From Colias croceus (Eukaryota; Arthropoda; Insecta; Lepidoptera; Pieridae): a stretch of DNA of 64,000 nucleotides. The DNA lies in contig NC_059543.1 of assembly GCF_905220415.1 (NCBI RefSeq), positions 1,860,001 through 1,924,000 of the forward strand, given 5' to 3'. The translations under genes and the position numbers were made by a program. Within the stretch, counting starts at the first letter, position 1, and each line of letters begins with the position of its first letter. Under the pieces are notes generated by a model, which searched no databases, was not told the DNA's origin, and saw nothing but the letters and a program-made list of their open reading frames with translations. Shown in pieces: positions 22,976 to 33,680 of this stretch.

Positions 22976-24545
22976 TTTGTTTGAAAGCTCATTCATGTTA
23001 TTTCCATTTTTAATCACTACGCTTTCAATAATTATTCAAATAGGTGATTAAGAAGTGTTTTAATCAAACGAAACGGTAAAATACTTTTAGGGAATTGCTA
23101 TTTTAATTATTCTGTTGGAAGAATAGATTTGTTTGCGAAAAAGAAAAATAAAGCTCATATTCAAAACGTCACTTTAAAATACGGGGCATAATCAGTCTTC
23201 GTACGAAAAATTAAACCTTTGTTCATTCTCGGAGTTTAATTAAAACAAAAAATATTCACAAAAAGGGTGGTATTTATGAGAAATTTTGCATCTGTCCATT
23301 TTGCAAGCTGTAGTTTATCGTAATACTAAATTTTATTAAAATTGTTTCAGTAATAATGGCACATATAAAAAAATGTACGCTCTTATAAATAATAATGTAA
23401 AACATTAGCAGGGATATTATTTTACCGGTTAAGGACTAAAATATCCCAATGTTTTAAAAGAAATATCGCCGCAGGAGAGCTTTTTATATATTAACACATA
23501 TATTTATATTTCAGTACTCAGTTCGTCTATTTAGTAGTTATAGAAAATAGCCAATAGCCCAAAAGTAGAACACGATTATTGCATGTAGTAAAACTGAAAA
23601 GAAAACAAAATTTTGACGAAGTCACTTTATACAAACTGCACTTTCATAAAGTTCTTGTTTGTAGTAAAGAGTGAAAATTTGAGACCACGAACGAAATACT
23701 AAGCATTATAATAATAAGCAATATTTTTAAACTGCAGTTATAAATATTATTGTTTTATAGGTAATATGAAAAGTTTATGAACTCGGGCATGCGCTCTAAG
23801 TCCAATACAACCGCTGGTGGTTATTTGACGTTGTATGTAACCTTGTATACGCGGGAACGCGCGCCCTATCCTAGATTTTATTACTTACGAAACTTTAGAA
23901 AGAGTTAGAATTGAAAAATAAACAATTTCTAGTTTATCTGTGACAAGGAAATGAAAAAAAAAATTTTAATGTGATGTCATGGACAAAAATGTGAGAATAT
24001 GAGGAATTAGAAACGATTGACTTTTGTGTGCGATGTGATTGGATTTAAAATTAAATAGTAAGTGCTTTTTAAAATAAATTTACTTATTATCTAGAATTAC
24101 TTAAATATGTCCTAAGTATTTGTTACCAATTAACAGTATTTATTTTAGTAAGCATTTAATTCCTAAACGTAAGATGCGTCATTATTTATATTTTTTTTAT
24201 TCAAGTCAAATATTACTTTTTCAAGTTTTTGCAAAGAGCGAAGTTATGCTTTTGTTATTTATATGCACAATATTTTATATAAACAAAATAACTACAGATA
24301 AAGACGGAAAATTATTATAATAAATCTAAATGCCTTTTTAAAACATCAGCTTTTTTAAAATTAAATGTTTAAAATTTAAATTTATGAACCAAACAAATAC
24401 TTATCTATTGCACATTCTTTGATATTTTTCATTCATGTTTTAAGATTTCTCATACATTATTTAAATTTTATGTTCTTTATAAAAAAGCGTTTTTTATATT
24501 AAAAAAATTGGTTGTCTGTAAAGTCGGTTTACTGACGATAGTTGA
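22976..24545. other. No gene recognised
   Basis: Very AT-rich intergenic stretch with no coding pattern. Confidence 0.5.
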
Positions 24546-24703
24546 ACGTGACAACGTCCGATTGTGCTTCTTTGTCGCTCGTTCCGCGCTCTCGCTTGCA
24601 CTTCAAGCCTTACACGGAACGCCTCAGAGCGAGGTAACGCCGCATGAGTCATGTTTTTTCGTGCGTGCAGGCGGCTCTATCGAATTATAAGACGTTGTCA
24701 CGT
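24546..24703. repeat. TIR-bounded GC-richer element
   Basis: ACGTGACAACGTC at 24546-24558 is mirrored by GACGTTGTCACGT at 24691-24703, with a GC-rich interior. It is probably a small MITE; the 60-codon frame over it is not convincing as a gene. Confidence 0.5.
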
Positions 24704-25076
24704 CAAAAAGTGTTCTATGTAGTTGAAGGGAGGATAAGTAAAACCGACCCTGCTTAGCTCAGCTGCTTACTTTAAAAACAGGTGCGTGGTGAGGAATATG
24801 TAAATTTTAGCCTACCTGAAACATATTTCGTATGCATTGGCAGTCCGTTCATGAATATACTTATTCAAATAAATCTTTTGCATTTTAATGAATTATAGCT
24901 AATTATTGAAAACATTTTTTTTGGATTAGCCTATTGGTAAATTAGGTATTAGGTGAAATTATGTTTTATTTGATAACTAATGGCTTCGTCCGATAATTAA
25001 ACGAGAGAAAAAACATCCACATGTCATAATGCATACTAATACTATAAAAGCGAAGCACAGCACCGATTAAATTAAA

Positions 25077-25240
25077 TCTATACTAATATTATAAAGCTGA
25101 AGAGTTCGTTTGTTTGAACGCGCTAATCTTAAGAACTAATGGTCCGATTTGAAAAATTCTTTCGGTGTTGGATAGCCCAGTTATCGAGGAAGGCTATTAT
25201 CATTATTAATCACGCTAAGACCAATAGAAGCGGAGCTAAG
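25077..25240 (+). mobile_element. Helitron, family D, damaged 3' end
   Basis: Starts TCTATACTAATATTATAAAG after A, with body TTCTTTCGGTGTTGGATAGC. The 3' end reads GGAGCTAAG without a clear hairpin. Confidence 0.65.
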
Positions 25241-25333
25241 ATAGAGATAAGATTATACGATCTTTAGGGATAGCAATCTAGGAACTTCAATCTAATACCC
25301 ATTCTCGAAGAAACCTTATGGCAAATTTCTATT

Positions 25334-25493
25334 AAGCTATTGCATAGCTTCTATCGCGGGCCTTGAGCGCGGGGACCGAATCGAGAAATTCCGTAACGTA
25401 AAAACCTCACGCTCCCCACTCCGACGGGCACGGAGGTGTGGCTTGAAGGCATGCAATGCTTTACCGCGGCAGTCCCCGAGTGCCACACGTCTT
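25334..25493 (-). repeat. Interspersed GC-rich repeat (AGCTATGCAATAGCT end), copy 4
   Basis: Reverse orientation: AAGCTATTGCATAGCTTC, CTCACGCTCCCCACTCCGAC, GAGTGCCACACGTC. Confidence 0.65.
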
Positions 25494-26258
25494 TTATTTT
25501 TTCAGGACCGTCTTTTAATCTTTTTCTATTTGGGAGTTCAGGGACAACGTGTAAACAAGAAGAGTAATTGCATTAAAACATCTTACATAAGTAATAATTA
25601 AAAAATAAACATTTAATTACCCCGTATAAAATTGTAGCATATTTATTAATTAAATAGTTTCCTTTATTGTTTTGTATTGCAGTAAAAGTACTTCTATGAA
25701 TTCTCGTATTAAAATGCTTCAACAACAACTTAAATCCTTTCTGTAAATAAAACAAAGGTGTTTAATATTAAAAGTGCACCGTTACTAGCATATAATTTAC
25801 CACCTCTAGAATTTCTAAGAAACATCTTCATCAGTCTCTTAAAGGTATTTAGTATTATTAAAAATTTCCCATAAAGGTTTCTTTAGTATATAGTTATGCT
25901 GACCTAATTTTAACAGGGACTAATCTCAACAGACTGGTCAACGGATATTTAGAACGAAGTCTATTAATATATGTAGTAGCTGGAACCTAGCGCTACTCGC
26001 TGGGTAGCCTATGTGCTAATCCTTTAATCTATCTCTGTACCAAATTTCGTACAGATCCGATCGCTTTTTTGTGTGAAGTAACCCTATTCCATCTCTCATA
26101 GTCTGATGAGATGGAAGACCGACACGACTGGACAGACATCAAAAGCACGAGCACAAAAAATCGTCACAGTCTTTGAGAGTATGCGAATTTGAATATCACT
26201 GAAAAAAAATAATTGCTGTTCGTTTGTGTCGCTAAAATTCGAGAGCAACTTTGCCGAT
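25494..26258. other. No gene recognised
   Basis: AT-rich; 25,990-26,090 contains words resembling an old Helitron C body (CCTATGTGCTAATCC, ACCAAATTTCGTACAG). Confidence 0.45.
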
Positions 26259-26509
26259 TTAACTTATATTGGTTTTGAAATGTTTATGGTAGTCCAGGGA
26301 AGGTTTAGACTGTGAAAAACCTAAAAAAGGAAAGGGTGATTCGAAGTTCACCGGGATCTCTAGTCTCTTCTTAAAAGGGCTTAAACCCAAAGAAGATTTA
26401 CGCCAATTCTGACTTGGTACTTTGTCCTCTCGATTTGTAGATGATAGAATTAAATCACATAGGGTTAAGAAACTAGTAAGTTCAATATCCTCGTCTATTT
26501 GAACCAACG
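26259..26509 (-). other. Unidentified open frame cut by the BEL/Pao insertion
   Basis: The minus strand is open from the retrotransposon edge to a stop at 26259, with an even, protein-like composition (SSTNREDKVPSQNW and ESPFPFLGFSQSK). The same frame continues on the far side of the retrotransposon (minus strand from about 34,070 down to 34,028) for roughly 14 more codons before a stop. The family is not recognised. It may be an old pseudogene, an exon, or chance. Confidence 0.3.
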
Positions 26510-26856
26510 TGTTCGGTGCAATGACCACCGAACACCCTAGTCAGCAATACTAGGTATCGCGGGCGGCGTTTAACATAAATTTAAGTCAGTCCACAATCAA
26601 CAATCCACAAAATAACATATTACCGTCGCGACGCGTAACATTAACATTAAACATATAACATAATTATAACATTTATTTAACATAATAATTAACATATAAT
26701 ATAATAATTAACAATAACAGTAACAATTAAGTAACAAGTAAAAGTGTAATAGCAGTGATTTTAGCAATAAATTAATTAGTGCATTTTTAGTTTGATTTTA
26801 TAACAAATCCCTCCAATACTAGCCACGCAGCCCACCACTGGGTCTATCGCCCTACA
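26510..26856 (+). repeat. 5' LTR of the BEL/Pao element
   Basis: 347 bp, from TGTTCGGTGCAATGACC to GGGTCTATCGCCCTACA. No base difference from the 3' LTR was found by reading both through. Confidence 0.95.
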
Positions 26857-26859
26857 TTT

Positions 26860-26877
26860 TGGTCCTTCGAGCTACCG
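26860..26877 (+). other. Probable primer-binding site
   Basis: TGGTCCTTCGAGCTACCG starts 3 nt past the 5' LTR. TGG pairs with a tRNA CCA end; the matching tRNA was not identified. Confidence 0.5.
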
Positions 26878-27056
26878 TAGCGGGATCACGGGATTCGGGA
26901 ATTTACGCCTCTCGTATCTCGTTGAGAGTCAGCGCCGCCGGGCTGACGCGCTAGTGTTGTGAGTAACAGTGAGTGACAATTAAGTGGGTGTAAGTGTAAA
27001 GCTCAACAGTTCCAGAACAAGTAAGATCGTTTCATTATTTTTTAATTAACAACATC

Positions 27057-27836
27057 ATGGAGGACATTTACGAAGCACAATCGGAGCTTTTCTCGTTTCT
27101 AGAAAAGCTCTATACTAATTTAAAAAAGGATGGGGAAGAAAGAAAGATGTCTTCAGGGTATATTAAAAAGAAGTTGGACATTTTGGAATCATATTGGTCT
27201 GAGTATCAGGCCAATCATGAAAAATTATTGCCCTACGAAGACAGGGAGCGCCCTTACTTCGCCCGAAGGGAATACGACCGCTGTAAGACACTATACCTGG
27301 AAATTAAAAATTATATCGGTAGGGTATCGAAGGAATTAGCCACAAAATTTCCAACAACATTTACAAGCACATATAATCAAGGGGAAGGGCCAAGTAAGCA
27401 ACTAACAGAATCAAATAAACAGGCTGAACAAGGTGCAATTTCTCCCGCACCCGTTTCAAAGTCAAGTAAATTGCAAGAGATGTTGCATAAGCAAGCGGTT
27501 AATTTTAAAGCTTTAATGAGAACAGTGAACAACATTGATTTAGAAAAAATAACAACTAAATGGAAATATGAGGATGTACTACAGCAATTGAACTCGCGAT
27601 GGGGCGTAATAGACACACTACACTGGGAGATTGATAGTATTTTGGATGGGCAAGACCATGAGTATGAAAATGCCTTCACTCATCACGAAGGTATTTTTGA
27701 CCGCCTCAAAGAAGCAATCAACACCAAGCTGTGGTCTGTATCCCACAGAGAACATATTACACCTCAAGTTGACATACCAATATTCACAGGCAACTATCAG
27801 CAATGGGTTTCCTTTAAAAATTTATTTGTGAAATAG
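27057..27836 (+). CDS. BEL/Pao gag, N-terminal part
   Basis: 259 codons from ATG at 27057 to TAG at 27834-27836. The protein is hydrophilic and helical at the start (EAQSELFSFLEKL and on), has a Ser/Gln-rich linker near residues 105-130, and then enters the conserved BEL gag domain (IPIFTGNYQQWVSFKNLF). It stops inside that domain, and the rest continues in the -1 frame immediately downstream. The heptamer AAATTTA at 27818-27824 sits in the correct register for -1 slippage, ten nucleotides before the stop. Either ribosomal slippage or a one-base loss explains the break. Confidence 0.85.
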   Translation: MEDIYEAQSELFSFLEKLYTNLKKDGEERKMSSGYIKKKLDILESYWSEYQANHEKLLPYEDRERPYFARREYDRCKTLYLEIKNYIGRVSKELATKFPTTFTSTYNQGEGPSKQLTESNKQAEQGAISPAPVSKSSKLQEMLHKQAVNFKALMRTVNNIDLEKITTKWKYEDVLQQLNSRWGVIDTLHWEIDSILDGQDHEYENAFTHHEGIFDRLKEAINTKLWSVSHREHITPQVDIPIFTGNYQQWVSFKNLFVK

Positions 27837-27871
27837 TACACGTTAACCCCACCTTATCTAATGCACAGAAA

Positions 27872-30800
27872 ATGCAATATTTAAAGAGCAAAATCAAGGG
27901 CGATGCTGAACGCCTGATTCAGCACCTACAAATAAGTTCGGAGAATTATATAACCTGTTGGGACATTTTGAATCATAGATATGAAAACAAAAAACTAATA
28001 TTTGCATCACATATGAATATGATTTTAGGCCTGCCAAACATGCAAATTCAATCGCTAGTACAACTTAAGAAAATGTATGATGCTACAAAGGAGAGCTTAA
28101 ATGCAATTAAAAACCTAGATGTCGACATAAGCTCTTGGGACCCCATTATAGTACATATTTTAGCGCTCAAATTAGACAACCAATCTCATGCCGATTATGT
28201 GGAATCATTAAAACAACCGAGAGAGCTACCGGTCCTGCAAGATTTTTTGGATTATTTAGAGAGTAAATTTACCATGTTAGAACAATCTAGAAGAAAACAA
28301 GAACCTGTCATTCAAAAACCTTCGTATATAAAGCCCAATTTCTATCCAACATATTCTCAGGAAGTTAATCGTCTGCCAAATTATGTGAGAAATAACAATT
28401 ATCAAGTCAACCAGCACAACTACTCTGGAAATCGCCACTCTCCAAAACCCATTATGAAAACATATCACTTATCATCTAAGATTAACATAACTTGCCCTCT
28501 CTGTAATTTAGAACATGGATTATACAAATGCAAGACATTTTTAGATCAACCGAATGAAATTAAATTTAAAACATTGAATAGATTCAACATTTGTATAAAT
28601 TGTCTATTTTCTCATAATGGAAAGCCTTGCTCATCATTTCATCGGTGTCGGATATGCAACCGAGCGCATAATACGATTTTGCATGATGCAATAAGTCAGC
28701 GATCGTCGACCTCAGAACGGCCGGCTATGTACAAAACACTAAACAATAATTCTTCGAATAAAAACGGGGCCGGCATGTCACACGTGTCGCAAAATGATGT
28801 GTCAGAAATTTTACTTTCAACAGCAATGTTAAGAGTACGGAGCAGCAATGGTACATATATAACTATGCGAGCACTCATAGATCAGGGGTCACAAATATCA
28901 CTAATAACAGAAAACGGTGCACAACAATTGGGGTTGAAACGGGAAGCATGTCATGGGGTTATATTCGGGGTTGGACAAAACAAAAACAATTGCAAGGGAA
29001 AAATTAACATTAAATGCGCGTCGATATACAACAATTTTGAATTCAACACAGAAGCATATATAATGAACAATTTAATCAAAAATTTACCCAGTTTAACATT
29101 TGAAAAACCAGCATGGAACTACATAAAGAAAATAAACTTAGCAGATCCGGACTTTAATATAAGCAGACCAGTGGACTTATTGCTTGGAGCAGATATTTAC
29201 TCAACAATCGTTTTAGAAGGGATCATCAGAGGTGACTGCACAACACAACCACTCGCTCAACAAACACATTTAGGGTGGATTTTATGTGGTAATGTGCATA
29301 CTTTTCAATGCAACATTGTGTTAACAAACATGGATAACATTAAACAATTTTGGGAAATTGAGGAAATCACGGAAACAGAAGAATTATCAACAGAAGATCA
29401 GAAATGCATAGATTTTTACAACAAAACAACGAGAAGATTAGCTGACGGAAGATATGAAGTAAGAATTCCATTTATTGAACAGTATGAACAAGAATTGGGG
29501 TCAACAAAGGAATTAGCAGTAGCACAATTAAAAAATTTAGAGAAGAAGTTCAACAAACAACCGGAGCTAGCACAACAATACAGAGATTTTATTCATGAAT
29601 ATCAACAATTAAATCATATGCATCGATCAAAAAGTAATTTACCAAGTGAAATATTTTTACCACATCACTCAGTTTTACGACAAGAATCCACCACAACAAA
29701 ACTTCGGGTGGTATTCAACGCTTCAGCGAAAACAACAACAGGGAAAAGCTTAAATGATATTATGTGTAAGGGGCCAAATTTACAACAAGATTTACAAAAA
29801 CTAATATTAAAATGGCGTCAATTTCGATACGCATATACTGCTGACATCGAAAAAATGTACCGGCAAATCAAAATTCACGAAGAAGATCAACGGTTTCAAA
29901 AAATTATATGGAGAGATTCATCGGAGCAAAGTTTACAAGAACATCAACTAACAACAGTCACATATGGCACAAAATCAGCACCTTTCTTGGCTATGATGAC
30001 GTTAAGGAGGTTAGCAACGGATGAAAAGTTATCATTTCCAGAAGTAACAGATATAGTTATGGAGTCCTTTTACATGGATGACCTGCTCCATGGGTCACAC
30101 ACTATTGAAGAGGGTCAAAAACAAATTTACCAATTAAATCAATTGTTGAAATCAGGGGGATTTACGTTAAGGAAATGGTCATCGAATGAATCTCAATTAT
30201 TAAGTAGCCTGAATAACGAACAAAATGCTGACACAAACATTTTTAGTTTTAAAGCTGAAGGGATCACTAAAACGTTAGGATTACAATGGGACTCGTCAGA
30301 AGACATGTTTACATTCAATTGCAACATTAAATTCAATAACACAAATAAAATCACGAAGAGAATACTCCTGGCTGAAATTTCAAAAATTTTTGACCCATTA
30401 GGCTGGTTAGCTCCAGTAGTCACGAAATTAAAATTATTATTTCAATCTGTATGGCAAGAAAAGCTCAATTGGGATGACGTCATACCAACTTATATACAAC
30501 GTGAATGGTTTAAGTTAAAAGCAGATATCGAAAACATCAACAATATTAAAATACCACGTTGGATAGGCTGTTCGAAGGGTGGTCTCATCGAATTGCATGG
30601 TTTCTGTGACGCATCAATAAAGGCTTACGCAGCAACAATTTATGGAAGGATTCAAAAGGGAACAAATAATTATTCAACTGTTTTAATCGCTTCGAAAACA
30701 AAACTTGTACCACACAACAAGTCCGTATCACTACCGCGACTCGAATTATGCGGAGCTCAGCTACTTTCAAAGCTAATGTTAAAAGTTATTTCATGTTATA

Positions 30801-32665
30801 ATGAAAATAATATTAAGATGTATGGATGGTGTGATTCTATGGTTGTTTTAGGATGGATATATGGGGATGAAGCTCGTTGGAATACGTTTGTATCGAATCG
30901 TGTAAAGAAAATTAAAGAAGTAATGTTGCCTGAGTGCTGGCGTTATGTGAAAAGCGCAGAGAACCCAGCTGATGCGGCGAGTAGAGGCCTAACAGTTGCA
31001 CAATTAAAGGATAAATCTCTATGGTGGAAGGGTCCATCGTGGCTATCGCAACATAATTATCTGGAAAATATAGTTAGTAAAAACAATTACGAAACCAACC
31101 ATGAAACAAAAACATACGTATCGGCACCTATAACAACAATTCAAGAAAGCTTAATTGACAAGTTATTAGAAAAACATAATTCAATTAATAAAATAACAAG
31201 AATTTTAGCATGGATACAGAGAGCATTGACACCGAAAAGCAAACATCGACCTACGTGTAAACATATTACATTGCAAGAATGCAAGGCAGCAAAATTACGA
31301 ATAATACGTCACGTACAACAAACTGAATTCTACAACGACCTACATAATTTACAGATAAATAATCGTTTAAGTTCAACTAGCAAATTATTAAGTTTTAATC
31401 CATTTTTAGATAAGGACAATATTTTACGTGTCGGGGGAAGGTTAAGGAATAGCATCATACCTTACGACACAAAACATCCGATAATCATCCCGCATAATCA
31501 TAGATTAACATATTTATTAATTGATCAAGCTCATCGTCTTACATTCCATGGAGGCGCTAAGTTAACATTATATACGTTAAGAAGAAAATATTGGATTTTG
31601 GGTGGATACAAAACAACGAAGAAACAAATAAGAAGCTGTGTAACGTGTCGTAAACAGAATCCGGAGTTAAAAAACCAACTTATGGGAGATCTACCAGATT
31701 CACGCTGTAACCCCGCCCCTCCATTCTACCATACAGGGGTGGATTATACAGGATTTGTGGACGTGAAGGCCAGCCAAGGGAGATCTGTACGAACAACAAA
31801 GGGCTATATAGTAGTATTTGTATGCATGGTAACAAAGGCCATACATTTAGAAATCGTGTCGGAGCTCACTAGCTCAGCATTTTTATCAGCCCTACGCCGA
31901 ATGGCTGCTAGAAGAGGAACACCTAAACATATTTACAGCGACAACGGTAGAAATTTCGTAAAAGCTAACCGCATCATGTCAGAGGAATACGAACAGCTTC
32001 AATCTATATTCAACAACAATTTTTACAGAGAGATAACCGATATGAAAATTGAGTGGCATTTTAACGCACCAGCCTGGCCTACAGCTGGAGGTTTGTGGGA
32101 AAGAGCAGTACGTAGTGTCAAGTATCATTTGAAGAGAGTTATCGGTGATCAAAAATTAACATTTGAGGAGTACAGCACGCTTTTAGCTCGTATAGAATCG
32201 TGTTTAAATTCTCGTCCGCTTTGCGCGCTAACTGAGAGTGTGGAAGACATAGATTGCCTTACACCAGCACACTTTCTTCACGGGCGAGCTGGTACTACGG
32301 TCATTGAAACAGCAGAAGACGCTAGAACGAGATGGCAACTGGTAACAAAACTTTCTAATGATATCTGGAAAAGATGGAAGTCAGAATACCTCATTCAATT
32401 ATCGGCAAGAGCAAAGTGGCAAAAACAACAAAATAACATACAAATTGATGATATTGTGATAATTCATGACGATAATTTACCAGCAGGAAAATGGGCTATG
32501 GGAAGAGTGGTCGAGTTACATCCAGGTGGCGATGGGTTAGTTAGAGTAGTAACGCTAAAAACAAAAAATGGGTTAATAAAAAGACCCTGCAATAAAATAT
32601 CACTTTTACCGGTAAGCTCGGAAAAACAAATAACAGAAGACAAAGATCAACATCAACAAATTTAA
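27872..32665 (+). CDS. BEL/Pao gag C-terminal part plus pol polyprotein
   Basis: 1597 codons from the first ATG in this frame; the homologous frame is open a little further upstream, to the shift near 27830. In order: the remaining gag domain (KGDAERLIQHLQ), zinc-knuckle clusters (CPLCNLEHGLYKC to CRICNRAH, about residues 208-268), aspartic protease with DQGS at 337-340, reverse transcriptase with YMDD at 734-737, and RNase H with FCDAS (Asp913) and NPADAASRG. The integrase has an HHCC zinc finger ending CVTCRKQ and catalytic Asp1291, Asp1357 and Glu1410. A C-terminal domain (AGKWAMGRVVELHPG) closes the protein. No internal stop is present, so the enzymes look functional. Confidence 0.95.
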   Translation: MQYLKSKIKGDAERLIQHLQISSENYITCWDILNHRYENKKLIFASHMNMILGLPNMQIQSLVQLKKMYDATKESLNAIKNLDVDISSWDPIIVHILALKLDNQSHADYVESLKQPRELPVLQDFLDYLESKFTMLEQSRRKQEPVIQKPSYIKPNFYPTYSQEVNRLPNYVRNNNYQVNQHNYSGNRHSPKPIMKTYHLSSKINITCPLCNLEHGLYKCKTFLDQPNEIKFKTLNRFNICINCLFSHNGKPCSSFHRCRICNRAHNTILHDAISQRSSTSERPAMYKTLNNNSSNKNGAGMSHVSQNDVSEILLSTAMLRVRSSNGTYITMRALIDQGSQISLITENGAQQLGLKREACHGVIFGVGQNKNNCKGKINIKCASIYNNFEFNTEAYIMNNLIKNLPSLTFEKPAWNYIKKINLADPDFNISRPVDLLLGADIYSTIVLEGIIRGDCTTQPLAQQTHLGWILCGNVHTFQCNIVLTNMDNIKQFWEIEEITETEELSTEDQKCIDFYNKTTRRLADGRYEVRIPFIEQYEQELGSTKELAVAQLKNLEKKFNKQPELAQQYRDFIHEYQQLNHMHRSKSNLPSEIFLPHHSVLRQESTTTKLRVVFNASAKTTTGKSLNDIMCKGPNLQQDLQKLILKWRQFRYAYTADIEKMYRQIKIHEEDQRFQKIIWRDSSEQSLQEHQLTTVTYGTKSAPFLAMMTLRRLATDEKLSFPEVTDIVMESFYMDDLLHGSHTIEEGQKQIYQLNQLLKSGGFTLRKWSSNESQLLSSLNNEQNADTNIFSFKAEGITKTLGLQWDSSEDMFTFNCNIKFNNTNKITKRILLAEISKIFDPLGWLAPVVTKLKLLFQSVWQEKLNWDDVIPTYIQREWFKLKADIENINNIKIPRWIGCSKGGLIELHGFCDASIKAYAATIYGRIQKGTNNYSTVLIASKTKLVPHNKSVSLPRLELCGAQLLSKLMLKVISCYNENNIKMYGWCDSMVVLGWIYGDEARWNTFVSNRVKKIKEVMLPECWRYVKSAENPADAASRGLTVAQLKDKSLWWKGPSWLSQHNYLENIVSKNNYETNHETKTYVSAPITTIQESLIDKLLEKHNSINKITRILAWIQRALTPKSKHRPTCKHITLQECKAAKLRIIRHVQQTEFYNDLHNLQINNRLSSTSKLLSFNPFLDKDNILRVGGRLRNSIIPYDTKHPIIIPHNHRLTYLLIDQAHRLTFHGGAKLTLYTLRRKYWILGGYKTTKKQIRSCVTCRKQNPELKNQLMGDLPDSRCNPAPPFYHTGVDYTGFVDVKASQGRSVRTTKGYIVVFVCMVTKAIHLEIVSELTSSAFLSALRRMAARRGTPKHIYSDNGRNFVKANRIMSEEYEQLQSIFNNNFYREITDMKIEWHFNAPAWPTAGGLWERAVRSVKYHLKRVIGDQKLTFEEYSTLLARIESCLNSRPLCALTESVEDIDCLTPAHFLHGRAGTTVIETAEDARTRWQLVTKLSNDIWKRWKSEYLIQLSARAKWQKQQNNIQIDDIVIIHDDNLPAGKWAMGRVVELHPGGDGLVRVVTLKTKNGLIKRPCNKISLLPVSSEKQITEDKDQHQQI

Positions 32666-33285
32666 AAAAGCTCACGAAAAGGTTCACAAAGTTTCTTATC
32701 CCTAACAATTTCATTTTTATTATTATAACTACCGCAAGTGCAAATTATACAACATCAGCATTTAAAAATAATAATCAGTCACTATATTTCGATTATGTGG
32801 CTGATACGCAAATAATTCAAGATGAGTGGACCATGGTAGCGTATTACAACAGGTCACCCTACTGGGAAGGTGTAGAAGCATCCGAAAGGTTTACAAAATA
32901 TTTGCAAAAATCATGTGATAGTGTGGACAATAATGCACGATGTCATATGATTCTAACACAATTACATCATGAACAGGTGGAGTTATTATATTACAACGAC
33001 GTCTTGCTGAATCAGGCACGTGAGCCAGGCACACGCGACAGGCACGCGAGACAGCGGCGCGGCCTTATCAATGGGGTGGGTTATGTTGCAAACACTCTGT
33101 TCGGCGTATTGGACGAGCGATTCGCGGAACAATATAGAATGGACATAGAATAAATACACGCAAACAATAGACATGTACATGAATTATTAAAAAATCAGAC
33201 ATCTTTAATTGAAGCACAATATAACCTTTTGCAACGGACCGAAGACCTTATAGCCAAGCAACATAAAACAATAAACAGACGATGA
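32596..33285 (+). pseudogene. Envelope-like remnant in the BEL/Pao element
   Basis: A frame open from 32596 overlaps the end of pol. It shows a hydrophobic signal-like stretch (about 32,692-32,740), then a hydrophilic region with Asn-glycosylation signals and a Trp/Tyr-rich segment. An RQRR furin-like site follows, then a Gly-rich hydrophobic segment that resembles the fusion-peptide region of baculovirus F/errantivirus envelopes. TAA at 33151-33153 breaks the frame. The same frame stays open after it, through a heptad-rich helical stretch, to TGA at 33283-33285. There is no transmembrane anchor and no good upstream ATG, so it is a truncated, broken copy. Expression of an intact form would probably need splicing. 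Confidence 0.7.
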
Positions 33286-33334
33286 GACTATTTTGTGAAG
33301 AAAGTGTTAGTGATAGTGTTAGTGTGTGCTTAGG

Positions 33335-33550
33335 GACTCTAAGAATTTAAAATTGCACTTTTAGATTTAATTAACATGCATTTAGGATTTTTAAGTCTTT
33401 ATATTTGACTCAAAGAATTTAACATTCCACTTTTAGATTTAATTAACATGCATTTAGGATTTTAAGTCTTTATATTTGACTCTAAGAATTTAACATTCCA
33501 TTTTTAGATCTAACTTATATACATTTAGGATTTTAAGATTTCATATTTTA
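33335..33550 (+). repeat. Three tandem ~71-72-bp repeats before the 3' LTR
   Basis: The units start at 33335, 33407 and 33478 (GACTCTAAGAATTTAA and so on). The first two are very similar; the third is more diverged. They lie in the non-coding tail of the BEL/Pao element. Confidence 0.85.
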
Positions 33551-33680
33551 CACTTTACTTTAGATTAAGCAAACATGAATAATTAGTAACATATTTAATA
33601 TCTCTTATCATTGAATCATTTAAATCTTTGTATCATTTTTAACATTTTCATCTCACACTCATCTTTGTCGCCCGGGAGCA

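Noticed and set aside
24508..24690. 60-codon frame
   Set aside because: It overlaps a TIR-bounded repeat and has no flanking coding signal.
27377..27831. Antisense frames inside gag
   Set aside because: They are shadows of the gag coding frame without family features.
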